Assembly: GCA_027492795.1 (NCBI GenBank)
Contig: JAPUEB010000007.1
Location: 54,086-118,085, forward strand
Length of the DNA: 64,000 nt
Source of the DNA: Chryseobacterium sp.
GTDB taxonomy: Bacteria > Bacteroidota > Bacteroidia > Flavobacteriales > Weeksellaceae
Direction of reading: 5' to 3'
Positions 42,361 through 51,242 of the stretch are shown piece after piece. The notes below the pieces were generated by a model that saw only the letters and a program-made list of their open reading frames with translations, was not told where the DNA came from and searched no databases. Position numbers and translations under genes: made by a program. How positions within the stretch are numbered: position 1 is the first letter of the stretch; every line of letters starts with the position of its first letter.

Positions 42361-42978
42361 TTAATCGGGAGAAATTCCCAAAACATAATAAAAAACAGCT
42401 AAAACCCTCGCCAAAACTTCGCGGGACTGATTTCTGTAAAAACTTTCGGGTTTTGTAACATCTTGTGCATCAAATCCAAGCGCATCCATACCATTATTTC
42501 TGGCAAAAAATAAAGCGCGAAGATTATGAAAACCTTGCGAAACAATAATTACTTTATCCGCATGATAAACATCTTTACTACGACTGATGCTTTTGTGGGT
42601 ATTGAATCCTTTCGGATCCTCAATAATAATACTTTCTGGAACTCCTTCCTGATATACCAAGAATCTCTTCATTGCAGCCGGTTCGTCGTAGCCTTTGCTT
42701 TTTTCGCCGCTCACGATGATTTTTTTAATTTTTCCATGATGAAAAAGCAGTGCGGTAGCATCCATCCGAGAGATAAAATAAGGATTTGCAGAACCAGATT
42801 TCATCTTCGGCGAAGTTCCTAATACCAAAGCCGTTTCACGAGGAGGAATTTTTGATATTTTTGTAAAAGTTCGTCCGTTCGTTACAGAAAAAACCCAAAT
42901 ATTTGCCAACAACATTAGCAAAACACCAATTTCTACCAGTGCAAAGAATGATTTTAATATGTCGAGCGCTTTTTTCAC
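42361..42978 (-). CDS. SanA/YdcF-like DUF218 membrane protein
   Basis: A 205-residue protein with one N-terminal membrane helix (FFALVEIGVLLMLLANIWVF) and a DUF218 domain with ALVLGTSPKMKSGSANPYFISRMDAT, IIVSGEKSKGYDEPAAMKRFLV and VIIVSQGFHNLRALFFA. This is the pattern of SanA, an envelope-barrier protein linked to vancomycin resistance at high temperature in E. coli. The enzymatic reaction of the family is not established, though DUF218 proteins bind nucleotide-like ligands. Confidence 0.9.
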   Translation of the reverse strand: MKKALDILKSFFALVEIGVLLMLLANIWVFSVTNGRTFTKISKIPPRETALVLGTSPKMKSGSANPYFISRMDATALLFHHGKIKKIIVSGEKSKGYDEPAAMKRFLVYQEGVPESIIIEDPKGFNTHKSISRSKDVYHADKVIIVSQGFHNLRALFFARNNGMDALGFDAQDVTKPESFYRNQSREVLARVLAVFYYVLGISPD

Positions 42979-43117
42979 CTTAGTTTGTAGTACGTCTTAA
43001 AGCTACGAAACCGAAGCTTCCACTAAACCAATTCACTGAATGTCTTTTTCAAAATTACAAATATCAAGAGCATTATTTAAAAAGTCTACAAAATCTGCGT
43101 AATCTGCAGGAGCTACC

Positions 43118-44242
43118 TTAAACCAAATCAAAATTAACTTTTATTTTTTTGCTCAAAATTACCGACATACACGCCAAAATCTTTCCAGATTTCTCTTCGT
43201 TTTCTGTTAAATATTCGTTTTCCAATAATTCTACTTCACCTTCTTCCAAAATACATTCGCAACTACCACAAATCCCAGATTTGCAAGAATATGGAACAGG
43301 AAATCCCTGAACCAGCAGTTCCTGCAAAATCCTCATTTTATTGTTTTTCAAAGTCGTTTTGTATTCGTTTCCGAGAAGCTTAAAACCTACCTCAATATCT
43401 TCTATCAAAGGAAATTCTTTTTCTTGCGGATAAATATCTTCGTTATATTCCTCGAAAAGCTCAAAATGAATGTTCTTTTTCGGAATTCCGTTGTTGAAAC
43501 ATGCATTAGCAATAGATTTTATCATCTCTCCTTTTCCACAAATCAAAACTTCGTCCACAGCATCCCAAAGTGTGGATTCCTCGTCGGTATCATCAATCAT
43601 CATCAATTGATTGATGATTAATACCACTTTTTTCTCATCCAATCTGCCCTCCAAAAAAGCATTTCCCACTTTTTCTCTTGAATAAAAATAATGGATATCT
43701 AAACGCTCTTTGTGTTGCGAAACCAATTCATCCAACTCCTCATTAAAAGGAACACCATCGCGAGTTTTATTTCCGTAAAAAAGAAAAAGCCGAGTTCGAG
43801 GTTCGTTGTGCAAAATATTTTTAAAATGGCTAATAATAGGCGTAATTCCAATTCCACCAGCAAAACCAACAATGGTGCGGAATTCATGGGGTTTTGAAAC
43901 CAAAGTAAACCTGCCTTTCGGTTCTGAAACTTCTAAAAAACCGCCAATTTCAAAATCATTGTACAAATCTTTCGTGGAACTTTCTTCGGTATTTATTTTT
44001 ATTCCTAAAGCGATTTTTCCCTCAAAAGGCGCAGAAGTCATCGAAAAATCGTTGTAATAAATTTCACCTTTAGACGGATATTTCAAAGTTACGTATTGTC
44101 CCGCTTCAAACTGGTAATTGTTTTTCAAGCTTTCAGGAACTTCAAACTCCATCGAAAACGTGTTTTTGGTCAGTTGCTCCTTTTTCGCTAATTTTAGCAG
44201 GTGAAAATTGCCCTGTTTTGCTTTGGGTAAAAGATTTTCCAT
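43118..44242 (-). CDS. ferredoxin-NADP reductase-like flavoprotein with C-terminal 2Fe-2S domain
   Basis: A 374-residue electron-transfer protein laid out like PaaE. The FAD-binding barrel has YNDFSMTSAP, the NAD(P)-binding domain has GFAGGIGITPIISHFKNIL, and the plant-type ferredoxin domain has CKSGICGSCECIL with a distant fourth Cys (ILACMSV). It would pass electrons from NADPH to an oxygenase or desaturase. No partner oxygenase adjoins it, so it is not clearly phenylacetate-related. A -7 box stands 14 bases before the start. Confidence 0.9.
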   Translation of the reverse strand: MENLLPKAKQGNFHLLKLAKKEQLTKNTFSMEFEVPESLKNNYQFEAGQYVTLKYPSKGEIYYNDFSMTSAPFEGKIALGIKINTEESSTKDLYNDFEIGGFLEVSEPKGRFTLVSKPHEFRTIVGFAGGIGITPIISHFKNILHNEPRTRLFLFYGNKTRDGVPFNEELDELVSQHKERLDIHYFYSREKVGNAFLEGRLDEKKVVLIINQLMMIDDTDEESTLWDAVDEVLICGKGEMIKSIANACFNNGIPKKNIHFELFEEYNEDIYPQEKEFPLIEDIEVGFKLLGNEYKTTLKNNKMRILQELLVQGFPVPYSCKSGICGSCECILEEGEVELLENEYLTENEEKSGKILACMSVILSKKIKVNFDLV

Positions 44243-44255
44243 AATAATTGAGATT

Positions 44256-44263
44256 CAAAAATA
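44256..44263 (-). promoter_or_regulatory. -7 promoter box for the reductase gene
   Basis: Minus-strand TATTTTTG matches TAnnTTTG, leaving a leader of only about 7 bases. Confidence 0.5.
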
Positions 44264-44359
44264 ATAAAAATAAAATGAAATCGCCATCGAAACCTTTGCA
44301 ACAAAATTGGTTGTAAAATAGGGCGATTGCATAAGACCAAAAAAAATAATTAAATTCTT

Positions 44360-44932
44360 ATGAAAAAATTAGTTTTAGGCTTGATGATTTTAGCGACACT
44401 TTCTGCCTGCAAGAAAGAAACGAAAGTTGCTGAAAACGAAGAAAATATGCAAAACGACTCCATCACAGTTCCCGAATCCAATGAGCCTACTGAAGCGATA
44501 ATTCCCTTCAAAGAAGTGGAACTTTCTCCGGAGCAAACTTCAAAGATTTTGGCAAAACAAAACAACGATACATTATATGTTGCCAATTTTTTCGCAACTT
44601 GGTGCGGTCCGTGTATGCGCGAAATTCCTCATTTTAAGGAAAAAATGGAAGAGTTGAAATCGCAGCCAGTAAAATTTACTTTCATAAGTATTGATGAAAA
44701 ATCCGATTGGAGCTCGAAAGTAAAGGTATTTGCGGAAGAAAATAATCTTTCAAAAAACATCGTTCTTTTAGATGGAACCAAACTAACTCCCAAGTTTTTT
44801 ACTGCAAATTTCAAACAATGGGACGGTGGTTCCATTCCGTTCACATTTATGAGAAAAGGCGATAAAACTGACGAAACGGTGGGAATGATGAGCAAAGAGA
44901 TGTTAGATGAAAAAATAAATTCATTCAAATAA
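44360..44932 (+). CDS. TlpA-family thioredoxin-like lipoprotein
   Basis: A 190-residue envelope lipoprotein with lipobox LSAC. After an acidic linker comes a TlpA/ResA-type thioredoxin domain with the active site WCGPC (Cys82, Cys85) in ANFFATWCGPCMREIPHF. Such proteins reduce disulfides in the periplasm, for example during cytochrome c maturation. It is followed at 37 bases by a zincin-like gene and then an ABC importer, so it may serve that system. Confidence 0.92.
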   Translation: MKKLVLGLMILATLSACKKETKVAENEENMQNDSITVPESNEPTEAIIPFKEVELSPEQTSKILAKQNNDTLYVANFFATWCGPCMREIPHFKEKMEELKSQPVKFTFISIDEKSDWSSKVKVFAEENNLSKNIVLLDGTKLTPKFFTANFKQWDGGSIPFTFMRKGDKTDETVGMMSKEMLDEKINSFK

Positions 44933-44969
44933 AAAACGACCTAACTAATAACCTCAAAACTTAAACAAA

Positions 44970-45659
44970 ATGAAAAAAATAATCATTCTCTGCATCGTCG
45001 GTCTCGCGTTTGGATCTAAAGTTCATGCACAAGCTTGGTTTAAGACGTACAGTGATTCAACTGCATTGCTAAAAAATGCAGAACAGCTTGTTCAGCTATT
45101 TGTAAGCGATATAAACAAAATTAACCCAGAAATCCGCTTATCTTCACACGCAATCATAAATACCCAACCATATCTTATTTTTTACGACAAGAATAAAGTT
45201 AACCTTCCCTTGTGGAACCAATTGCCTGTAGAATCGAAAATTTTTTTTGAAACCGTTGGCGGAAATCCTCAAAATGGCCAAAAAATCTTTGGTTTGTTTT
45301 TCAATGGTTTTTACTTGCCTCATGAGTTGGGACATGCTTTGCAGGGCGCAAAAGGTATGAATATTGAAAAGAATCGTTACGAAAGTGAATATCAGGCAAA
45401 CATTATCGCCATACTTTGGTGGCGAAAAAATGGAAGCAAAAAGAACTTGAAAAATTGCTACTTGGCTGCAAAAAAAATGATGACGAAACTTAAAAATCCT
45501 GTTCCAGAAGGGCAAACAATGGCAGAATATTTCACCGAAAATTACTGGCAAAAAGTAAGCGATCCTTTCGTTTATGGATATATGCAGTTTTATCAGTTTA
45601 TCAAAATTTATGAGGACAAGTCGTTGCCAAATTTCGACACCTATATTAAGAAACTGTAA
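44970..45659 (+). CDS. secreted HELGH zincin-like protein
   Basis: A 229-residue exported protein with a signal peptide ending VHAQ. It contains HELGH at residues 118-122 (GFYLPHELGHALQGA) and a downstream Glu in ESEYQANIIA (138-144) fitting a gluzincin third ligand. This suggests a zinc metalloprotease or a zincin-fold binding protein, but it belongs to no family I can name. Its stop codon TAA is followed immediately by the ATG of the FecCD permease, with no spacer, so the two are tightly coupled. Confidence 0.8.
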   Translation: MKKIIILCIVGLAFGSKVHAQAWFKTYSDSTALLKNAEQLVQLFVSDINKINPEIRLSSHAIINTQPYLIFYDKNKVNLPLWNQLPVESKIFFETVGGNPQNGQKIFGLFFNGFYLPHELGHALQGAKGMNIEKNRYESEYQANIIAILWWRKNGSKKNLKNCYLAAKKMMTKLKNPVPEGQTMAEYFTENYWQKVSDPFVYGYMQFYQFIKIYEDKSLPNFDTYIKKL

Positions 45660-46631
45660 ATGTCTAAATCTTTTAAAGTCCTCTGTTTGCTGCTAATAAT
45701 CGGTGTTCTCATTTCGATTATCATTAACTTAAACGTAGGATTTCTAAAATTAAATTTCTCTGATTTTTTCTCCGAAACCCAAAATTCACAAATTGCAGAA
45801 CTGCGCATCAATCGTGTTTTGGTAATGCTTTTGGCGGGAATTTCCATTCCTACTTCGGGATTTTTGTTGCAGGAATATTTTCAAAATCCTTTGGCTGGAC
45901 CTTCGGTTTTGGGAATTACTTCTGTGGCGAGTTTGAGCGTGGCTTTTTACATTTTTTTCTCTCAAAATTGGACACTTCCTGAATTTTTGCAAAACAGTTT
46001 TTTAAGTATTTCAGCAATTGTCGGAAGTTTGCTTTTAATGTTGGTTTTGCTCGCTTTTTCAAACCGTTTTCAAGATAAAAGTTTTCTCATCATTTTCGGA
46101 TTTTTGGTTTCGGCTTTGGCTGGAGCGATTGTCTCTATTTTGCAGTTTTACGCCGACAATCAAAGTTTGAAAAACTATATTTTGTGGAGTTTTGGAGCGA
46201 ATAATTCGGTTTCGAGAAATCAGATTTTTATTTTGACGGTTATTGTTTTGATGGGATTATTTTTAAGTTTCAAAACCATCAAACCTTTGATTGGAAATGC
46301 TTTGGGAACAAGTTACGCGCAAAGTTTGGGTGTGAATTTAAGCGCATTGAAAATTCTAATTATTGTCGCTTCTTCCCTACTTTCCGCTTCCGTCACTGCA
46401 TTTTTGGGACCGATTCTATTTATCGGAATTGTGGTTCCGCATTTCTGTCGAATGATTTACAATCCAGCGAAACTTTGGCAGCAATGGATTTTGAATATGT
46501 TTTTAGGAATTTTAATAATGGAAATATTTTCATCCGTTTCGGAAATATCGCAGTTTCCGTTGAATGTGATTACTTCACTTTTTGGAATTCCTGTAATTTT
46601 GATGATGTTACTGAAAAATAAAACAGCATAA
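45660..46631 (+). CDS. FecCD-family ABC transporter permease
   Basis: A 323-residue integral membrane permease of the iron-siderophore/heme/cobalamin importer type, with about nine or ten helices. Diagnostic blocks are LRINRVLVMLLAGISIPTSGFLLQEYFQNPLAGPSVLGI near residues 45-85 and TAFLGPILFIGIVVPHFCRMI near 265. The gene begins directly after the stop of the zincin-like gene. The ATPase is 191 bases downstream. No substrate-binding protein gene accompanies them. Confidence 0.93.
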   Translation: MSKSFKVLCLLLIIGVLISIIINLNVGFLKLNFSDFFSETQNSQIAELRINRVLVMLLAGISIPTSGFLLQEYFQNPLAGPSVLGITSVASLSVAFYIFFSQNWTLPEFLQNSFLSISAIVGSLLLMLVLLAFSNRFQDKSFLIIFGFLVSALAGAIVSILQFYADNQSLKNYILWSFGANNSVSRNQIFILTVIVLMGLFLSFKTIKPLIGNALGTSYAQSLGVNLSALKILIIVASSLLSASVTAFLGPILFIGIVVPHFCRMIYNPAKLWQQWILNMFLGILIMEIFSSVSEISQFPLNVITSLFGIPVILMMLLKNKTA

Positions 46632-46636
46632 ACTTC

Positions 46637-46813
46637 AACCAAAAAAGGAACAAAAGAAATGATTGCACAAAAAGGTGGACAAAAGGGCAAAAAAGAAAAA
46701 AAAACTAAGATTTTTTAAGTGAAATCTATTTGATTTTCAACTTTTGTGAACTATTTAGTATGGAAAATATAACACTTTAAAAATGATAAAAACTTTTGTG
46801 TCTTTTGTGGTTT
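46637..46813. repeat. CCACAAAAG-family element with decayed left arm
   Basis: A clean right arm CTTTTGTGTCTTTTGTGG (46793-46810) ends 10 bases before the ATPase ATG. The left side (ACCAAAAAAGGAACAAAAG) is a degraded match. An internal TTTGATTTTCAACTTTTGTGAACT-like stretch is shared with the sequence upstream of 48529. Confidence 0.6.
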
Positions 46814-46822
46814 AAAAAATAA

Positions 46823-47746
46823 ATGTTTTTACAATTAAAAAATACAGACATCGGCTACAAAACTCCTTTAATAAAAGGCGTTGAAACTTCATTAAATTTA
46901 GGCGAAGTTTGTCTCTTAATTGGAAATAACGGTGTCGGAAAAACCACTTTAATTAAATCTATTTTAAATCAAATTCCCACATTAAAAAGCGAAATTTTCA
47001 TTAACCAAAAAAATATCAAAAACCTTTCAGCAAAAGAAATTGCAGAACAGGTTGCAGTCGTTTTTTCAAAATCACAGATTCCTTCAAATTATACGGTAAC
47101 CGATTTAATTTCTTTAGGAAAATACATTCATTATCCTTATTATTTTGAATTAAATCAATCAGATAAACAAGAAGTTGAAAAAATTATTGAAAGTTTAAAT
47201 TTAAGTCAATACAAAGATTTGCCTTTAACCAAACTTTCCGACGGTAATCTTCAAAAAGCCTTTATTGGCAGAGCTTTGGCGCAAAACTCTCCATTTATTA
47301 TTTTGGATGAACCCACAACACATTTGGACGAAGAAAATAAAATCACCATTCTCAAATTACTTCGAAATCTCTCTGAAAATCACAACAAACTTATCCTCTT
47401 TTCCTCCCACGATTGGCGTTTGGCGAAAGAATTTGCCGATAAAATTTGGTATGTGAAGGATCAAAAACTTCAAAGCGGTGTTGCGGAAGATATTCTTTTG
47501 CAGAATTCTGAACTTTCATCTGCGCAACTTTTCGATATTCATGAAAATTTCGTTCCACCCAAAATTTCTGCTCCAAATTTTGAGAAGGAATTACTCTACT
47601 CTTTTCTTCAAAAAAACTTCAAAAAAAATCTCTCAAACCTCGATTTTGAGTTTCAAGATGGTTTTTGGGTGATTTCAACTCATAATTTTCAACAAAAAGT
47701 AGGTTCTTTTGCCGAAATCACGGATTTAATTCAAAAGCTTCATTAA
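46823..47746 (+). CDS. FecE-type ABC transporter ATP-binding protein
   Basis: A 307-residue ATPase partner of the FecCD permease. Walker A is GNNGVGKTT near residues 34-42 and Walker B FIILDEPTTHLDE. The switch His is in SSHDWRLAKEF. The ABC signature is LSDGNLQKA rather than LSGGQ, with Asp replacing the first Gly. After the ATPase core there is an extra segment of about 60 residues (KFEKELLYSFLQKNFKKN-like) of unknown role. Import of heme, siderophore or cobalamin is likely, but the substrate is undetermined. Confidence 0.92.
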   Translation: MFLQLKNTDIGYKTPLIKGVETSLNLGEVCLLIGNNGVGKTTLIKSILNQIPTLKSEIFINQKNIKNLSAKEIAEQVAVVFSKSQIPSNYTVTDLISLGKYIHYPYYFELNQSDKQEVEKIIESLNLSQYKDLPLTKLSDGNLQKAFIGRALAQNSPFIILDEPTTHLDEENKITILKLLRNLSENHNKLILFSSHDWRLAKEFADKIWYVKDQKLQSGVAEDILLQNSELSSAQLFDIHENFVPPKISAPNFEKELLYSFLQKNFKKNLSNLDFEFQDGFWVISTHNFQQKVGSFAEITDLIQKLH

Positions 47747-47772
47747 TTCTACATTTACGGGTTTTGTTTAAG

Positions 47773-47792
47773 ATATTATGCATGCATAGTAT
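47773..47792. promoter_or_regulatory. upstream operator-like palindrome (copy 1)
   Basis: ATATTATGCATGCATAGTAT, a 20-bp palindrome with a single mismatched pair, upstream of the MarR gene. It is 82 bases (centre to centre) from the perfect copy. Confidence 0.75.
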
Positions 47793-47854
47793 TATGTTTT
47801 CCATATATTTTATTTCTTTGATTAACAATTACTTAAAAATTAATTGTTAAAAAC

Positions 47855-47874
47855 ATATTATGCATGCATAATAT
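47855..47874. promoter_or_regulatory. operator-like perfect palindrome beside the MarR promoter (copy 2)
   Basis: ATATTATGCATGCATAATAT is a perfect 20-bp palindrome ending 4 bases before the -7 box, so a bound dimer would block RNA polymerase. Size and position fit a MarR-family autorepression site. Confidence 0.8.
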
Positions 47875-47878
47875 TTAT

Positions 47879-47886
47879 TATATTTG
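47879..47886 (+). promoter_or_regulatory. -7 promoter box for the MarR gene
   Basis: TATATTTG matches TAnnTTTG, 27 bases before the ATG at 47914. The position of the -33 box falls within the operator palindrome. Confidence 0.6.
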
Positions 47887-47913
47887 AACATACCACATTT
47901 AAACTATATTATT

Positions 47914-48363
47914 ATGGACACAAACAAAGAAAAAGTTGAAAACGTAGACCTTATTTTGAAACAAACTTGGTTGGCCGTATCGAAAATGTATTCTGAAATG
48001 GCACAAGATCATGATGCGACTGCTGTTCAAGCGCTTACACTTTTAAAAATCGATCCGAAAGAAGGAACAAGAAGTACCAATCTTGGTCCCAAAATGGCGA
48101 TAGAACCTACATCTCTCACCAGAATTATCAAACTTTTAGAAGACAACGGTTATATTTATAAGGAAAAAACCACCAATGACAAAAGAGAAGTTATCATTAA
48201 ATTGACAGATAAAGGTTTGAACTCCAGAAATTTATCAAAAGAAGTCGTAGTAAACTTCAACAAAAAAGTAATGGAAAAAATCCCACAGGAAAAATTGGAA
48301 GTTTTCAAAGAAGTGATGGGTGAAATCCAGAAAATCACAGCAGATTTAAACAAAAAGAAATAA
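47914..48363 (+). CDS. MarR-family transcriptional regulator
   Basis: A 149-residue winged-helix regulator. The core is AVQALTLLKIDPKEGTRSTNLGPKMAIEPTSLTRIIKLLEDNGYIYKE, with the recognition helix at PTSLTRIIKLLE and the wing at EKTTNDKREVIIKLT. I start at ATG 47914, as the in-frame TTG at 47884 overlaps the promoter. Two 20-bp palindromes upstream are probable binding sites. The beta-oxidation genes follow in the same direction, so it probably represses them until an acyl-CoA or fatty acid is bound. That is inference from context. Confidence 0.92.
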   Translation: MDTNKEKVENVDLILKQTWLAVSKMYSEMAQDHDATAVQALTLLKIDPKEGTRSTNLGPKMAIEPTSLTRIIKLLEDNGYIYKEKTTNDKREVIIKLTDKGLNSRNLSKEVVVNFNKKVMEKIPQEKLEVFKEVMGEIQKITADLNKKK

Positions 48364-48478
48364 ATCACAAATCAATTAATTTAGATTTAAAGATCTCTTT
48401 TGAAGTTAAAAACAATATGAAAATCTTTGATTTTCTGCTTTTGTGAACTTATAGAGAATTAAAATACTAAACTTAAAA

Positions 48479-48497
48479 CTTTTGTGACTTTTGTGGT
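48479..48497. repeat. right arm of a CCACAAAAG-family element before the fadB-like gene
   Basis: CTTTTGTGACTTTTGTGGT at 48479-48497, without a preserved left arm. Upstream, GATTTTCTGCTTTTGTGAAC matches the interior of the copy before the ABC ATPase gene. Confidence 0.6.
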
Positions 48498-48528
48498 AAA
48501 AATAAATTGTAAAAGTCAAATATAAATA

Positions 48529-50934
48529 ATGAAACGTAGAATAAAACACGTTACCGTTCTCGGTTCGGGAATTATGGGAAGCGGAATTGCGGCGCACTTT
48601 GCAAACATCGGCGTTGAAGTTCTCCTTCTTGATATCGTTCCTTTCGAACTCACGGAAGCGGAACAGAAAAAAGGTCTTACCAAAGACGACAAAGCCGTGC
48701 GAAACCGCATCGCCACAGAAAATTTTGAAAAACTGAAAAAAGCAAGTCCTGCCCTTCTTTATACGCCACAGTTTGCGGAAAGAATTACCGTAGGAAACTT
48801 CGACGACGATTTATCAAAAATCAAAAATACCGATTGGATTATTGAGGTGGTTGTTGAGAGATTGGACATCAAAAAAGCTGTTTACGAAAAAATTGAGCAG
48901 TTCAGAAAACCCGGAACTTTGGTTTCTTCCAACACTTCCGGAATTCCGATTAATATGCTGGTAGAAGGCAGAAGTGATGATTTCAAAAAATATTTCGCAG
49001 GAACGCACTTCTTCAATCCGGTAAGATATTTGCCACTTTTGGAAATCATTCCAACCAATGACACCGATCCTGAAATTATAAAATTTTATATGGAATACGG
49101 TGCGAAATTCCTTGGAAAAACCACCGTTTTGGCGAAAGATACTCCTGCCTTTATCGCCAACAGAATTGGGGTTTTCTCCATGATGAATTTACTTCACGAA
49201 GTTCAAGGATTGGGTTTAACCGTGACTGATATTGACAAATTGACAGGTCCTGTAATTGGTCGTCCAAAATCTGCGACATTCAGAACCGCGGATGTTGTTG
49301 GTTTGGACACTTTGGTTCACGTTGCAAACGGGGTTCGTCAAAGCGGTGCAGAAGCCAATAATTTCAATGATGTTTTTGCACTTCCAGATTACATTCAGAA
49401 AATGATGGAGAACAAATGGTTGGGTTCTAAAACCGAACAAGGTTTCTTCAAAAAAGTGAAAAATGCAGAAGGAAAATCTGAAATTCAAGGTCTGAATTTG
49501 GATACGATGGAGTATGAACTTCAAGGAAAATCCAACTTCCCTACTCTTGAACTCACGAAAAATATTGACAAACCGATTGACAGATTTAAAGTTCTCATCG
49601 GTGGAAAAGATAAAGCGGGTGAATTGTACAGAAAATCTTTAGGCGCATTATTCGCTTACGTTTCGCACAAAGTTCCTGAAATTTCTGATGAAATCTACAA
49701 AATCGACGATGCAATGCGTGCAGGTTTCGGTTGGGAAAACGGCCCGTTTGAAGTTTGGGATGCAGTTGGCGTTGAAAAAGGAATTGAACTCGCAAAAGAT
49801 GCCGGTTATGAAGTTTCGGATTGGGTAAAAGAAATGGCTCAAAAAGGCGAAACGTTCTATAAAGTAAACGACGAAGGACAAAGCATTTTCTTTGATAAAA
49901 ATTCAGGAAATTACAGCAATATTCCGGGACAAGATGCATTTATCATTCTAGATAATATTAGAAAAAATAAAACACTTTGGAGCAACTCCGAAAGTGCCAT
50001 TCAAGATTTGGGCGACGGAATTATCAATTTTGAAATCCGTTCCAAAATGAATTCTCTTGGAGGAGGTGTTTTAGACGGTTTGAACCGTGCAATCGACCTT
50101 GCTGAAAAGGAATACGACGGTTTAGTTGTCGGAAATCAGGGCGCAAATTTCTCTGTGGGAGCGAATTTGGCGATGATTTTAATGATGGCAATCGACCAAG
50201 ATTGGGACGATTTGAATATGGCAATCGCCTACTTCCAAAAATCGATGATGAGAGTTCGTTATTCCTCAATTCCTGTGGTTGTTGCGCCTTTCGGAATGAC
50301 TTTAGGCGGTGGTTGCGAAATGACGATGCACGCAGACAAAGTGGTTGCAGCCGCAGAAACTTACATTGGATTGGTGGAAACCGGTGTTGGTGTAATTCCG
50401 GGAGGTGGTGGAACGAAAGAATTCGCGTTGAGAACTTCTAAAAAATTCCATACCGACGACGTGAAAAACAACAGAATGCGTGAAGCATTTATAAATATCG
50501 CGATGGGAAAAGTAGCGACTTCCGCTTATGAAGCCTACGATATGGGAATTTTGGAAAAGCATAAAGACATCGTTGTTGTGAATAAAAACCGTCAAATTGC
50601 CGAAGCCAAAAAAGTTGCGAAATTAATGGCGGAGCAAGGTTATACACAACCAATTGAACAAACCGTAAAAGTTCTTGGTAAAGACGCACTAGGAATGTTC
50701 TACGTTGGAACCGACCAAATGTTGACCGGAAATTTCATCTCCGAACACGACAAAAAAATTGCAGACAAATTAGCGTATGTAATGGTCGGCGGAAATCTTT
50801 CCGAACCAACAGTAGTGAACGAACAATATTTATTGAATTTGGAAAGAGAAGCATTCCTGCAACTTTGCGGCGAGAGAAAAACGTTGGAGAGGATACAATA
50901 TATGCTTCAGAATGGAAAACCGCTTCGTAATTAA
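48529..50934 (+). CDS. 3-hydroxyacyl-CoA dehydrogenase/enoyl-CoA hydratase
   Basis: An 801-residue bifunctional beta-oxidation enzyme. The N-terminal NAD-binding domain starts VTVLGSGIMGSGIAAHFANIG. The dehydrogenase part carries FAGTHFFNPVRYLPLLEII with the catalytic His, and a second dehydrogenase C-domain follows at GFGWENGPFEVWDAVG. From about residue 490 there is a crotonase domain with LGGGCEMTMHADKVVAAAETYIGLVETGVGVIPGGGGTKE. The domain order (dehydrogenase first, hydratase second) is opposite to E. coli FadB. It hydrates enoyl-CoA and oxidises the 3-hydroxy product, and forms a set with the thiolase and acyl-CoA dehydrogenase downstream. Confidence 0.96.
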   Translation: MKRRIKHVTVLGSGIMGSGIAAHFANIGVEVLLLDIVPFELTEAEQKKGLTKDDKAVRNRIATENFEKLKKASPALLYTPQFAERITVGNFDDDLSKIKNTDWIIEVVVERLDIKKAVYEKIEQFRKPGTLVSSNTSGIPINMLVEGRSDDFKKYFAGTHFFNPVRYLPLLEIIPTNDTDPEIIKFYMEYGAKFLGKTTVLAKDTPAFIANRIGVFSMMNLLHEVQGLGLTVTDIDKLTGPVIGRPKSATFRTADVVGLDTLVHVANGVRQSGAEANNFNDVFALPDYIQKMMENKWLGSKTEQGFFKKVKNAEGKSEIQGLNLDTMEYELQGKSNFPTLELTKNIDKPIDRFKVLIGGKDKAGELYRKSLGALFAYVSHKVPEISDEIYKIDDAMRAGFGWENGPFEVWDAVGVEKGIELAKDAGYEVSDWVKEMAQKGETFYKVNDEGQSIFFDKNSGNYSNIPGQDAFIILDNIRKNKTLWSNSESAIQDLGDGIINFEIRSKMNSLGGGVLDGLNRAIDLAEKEYDGLVVGNQGANFSVGANLAMILMMAIDQDWDDLNMAIAYFQKSMMRVRYSSIPVVVAPFGMTLGGGCEMTMHADKVVAAAETYIGLVETGVGVIPGGGGTKEFALRTSKKFHTDDVKNNRMREAFINIAMGKVATSAYEAYDMGILEKHKDIVVVNKNRQIAEAKKVAKLMAEQGYTQPIEQTVKVLGKDALGMFYVGTDQMLTGNFISEHDKKIADKLAYVMVGGNLSEPTVVNEQYLLNLEREAFLQLCGERKTLERIQYMLQNGKPLRN

Positions 50935-50972
50935 GAAACAAGATGCAAGGCAAAAGATACAAGTTTTGAGGA

Positions 50973-51055
50973 GCCACGAAGTGGCGATATCATTAGCAAA
51001 GGGTAAAGCCCTTTGAAAAATCAAAAAAGCCAATGTTAAAAAGCCACGAAGTGGC
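50973..51055. repeat. GCCACGAAGTGGC / AAAGGGTAAAGCCCTTT mini-hairpin group
   Basis: GCCACGAAGTGGC at 50973 and 51043, with AAAGGGTAAAGCCCTTT at 50998. The order and words are those of the arrays at 24874 and 52631. Confidence 0.8.
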
Positions 51056-51080
51056 GGCATCAAAATGAAATTATAAATTA

Positions 51081-51225
51081 AAACCACAAAAGGCACAAAA
51101 GAATTTTAATAATGAAATTTCTGCCTTTTTTAGGAAACAAAAGTTTGAAAATCTATAGATTTTCGTCTTTGTGACCTTAATCAGCAAAATGTTATTAAAC
51201 TTAATCTTTTGTGACTTTTGTGGTT
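51081..51225. repeat. two-armed CCACAAAAG element before the thiolase gene
   Basis: AAACCACAAAAGGCACAAAAG at the left and CTTTTGTGACTTTTGTGGTT at the right end of 145 bases, ending 18 bases before the thiolase ATG. The middle contains GAAAATCTATAGATTTTC, an internal palindrome. Confidence 0.85.
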
Positions 51226-51242
51226 AAAAAAAATAAAAAATT

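Larger units (their letters stand above)
50935..51242. other. repeat-filled gap between the dehydrogenase and thiolase genes
   Basis: About 308 bases without a gene. They hold a mini-hairpin group at 50973-51055 and a two-armed CCACAAAAG element at 51081-51225. Read-through transcription would have to pass both. Confidence 0.7.
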
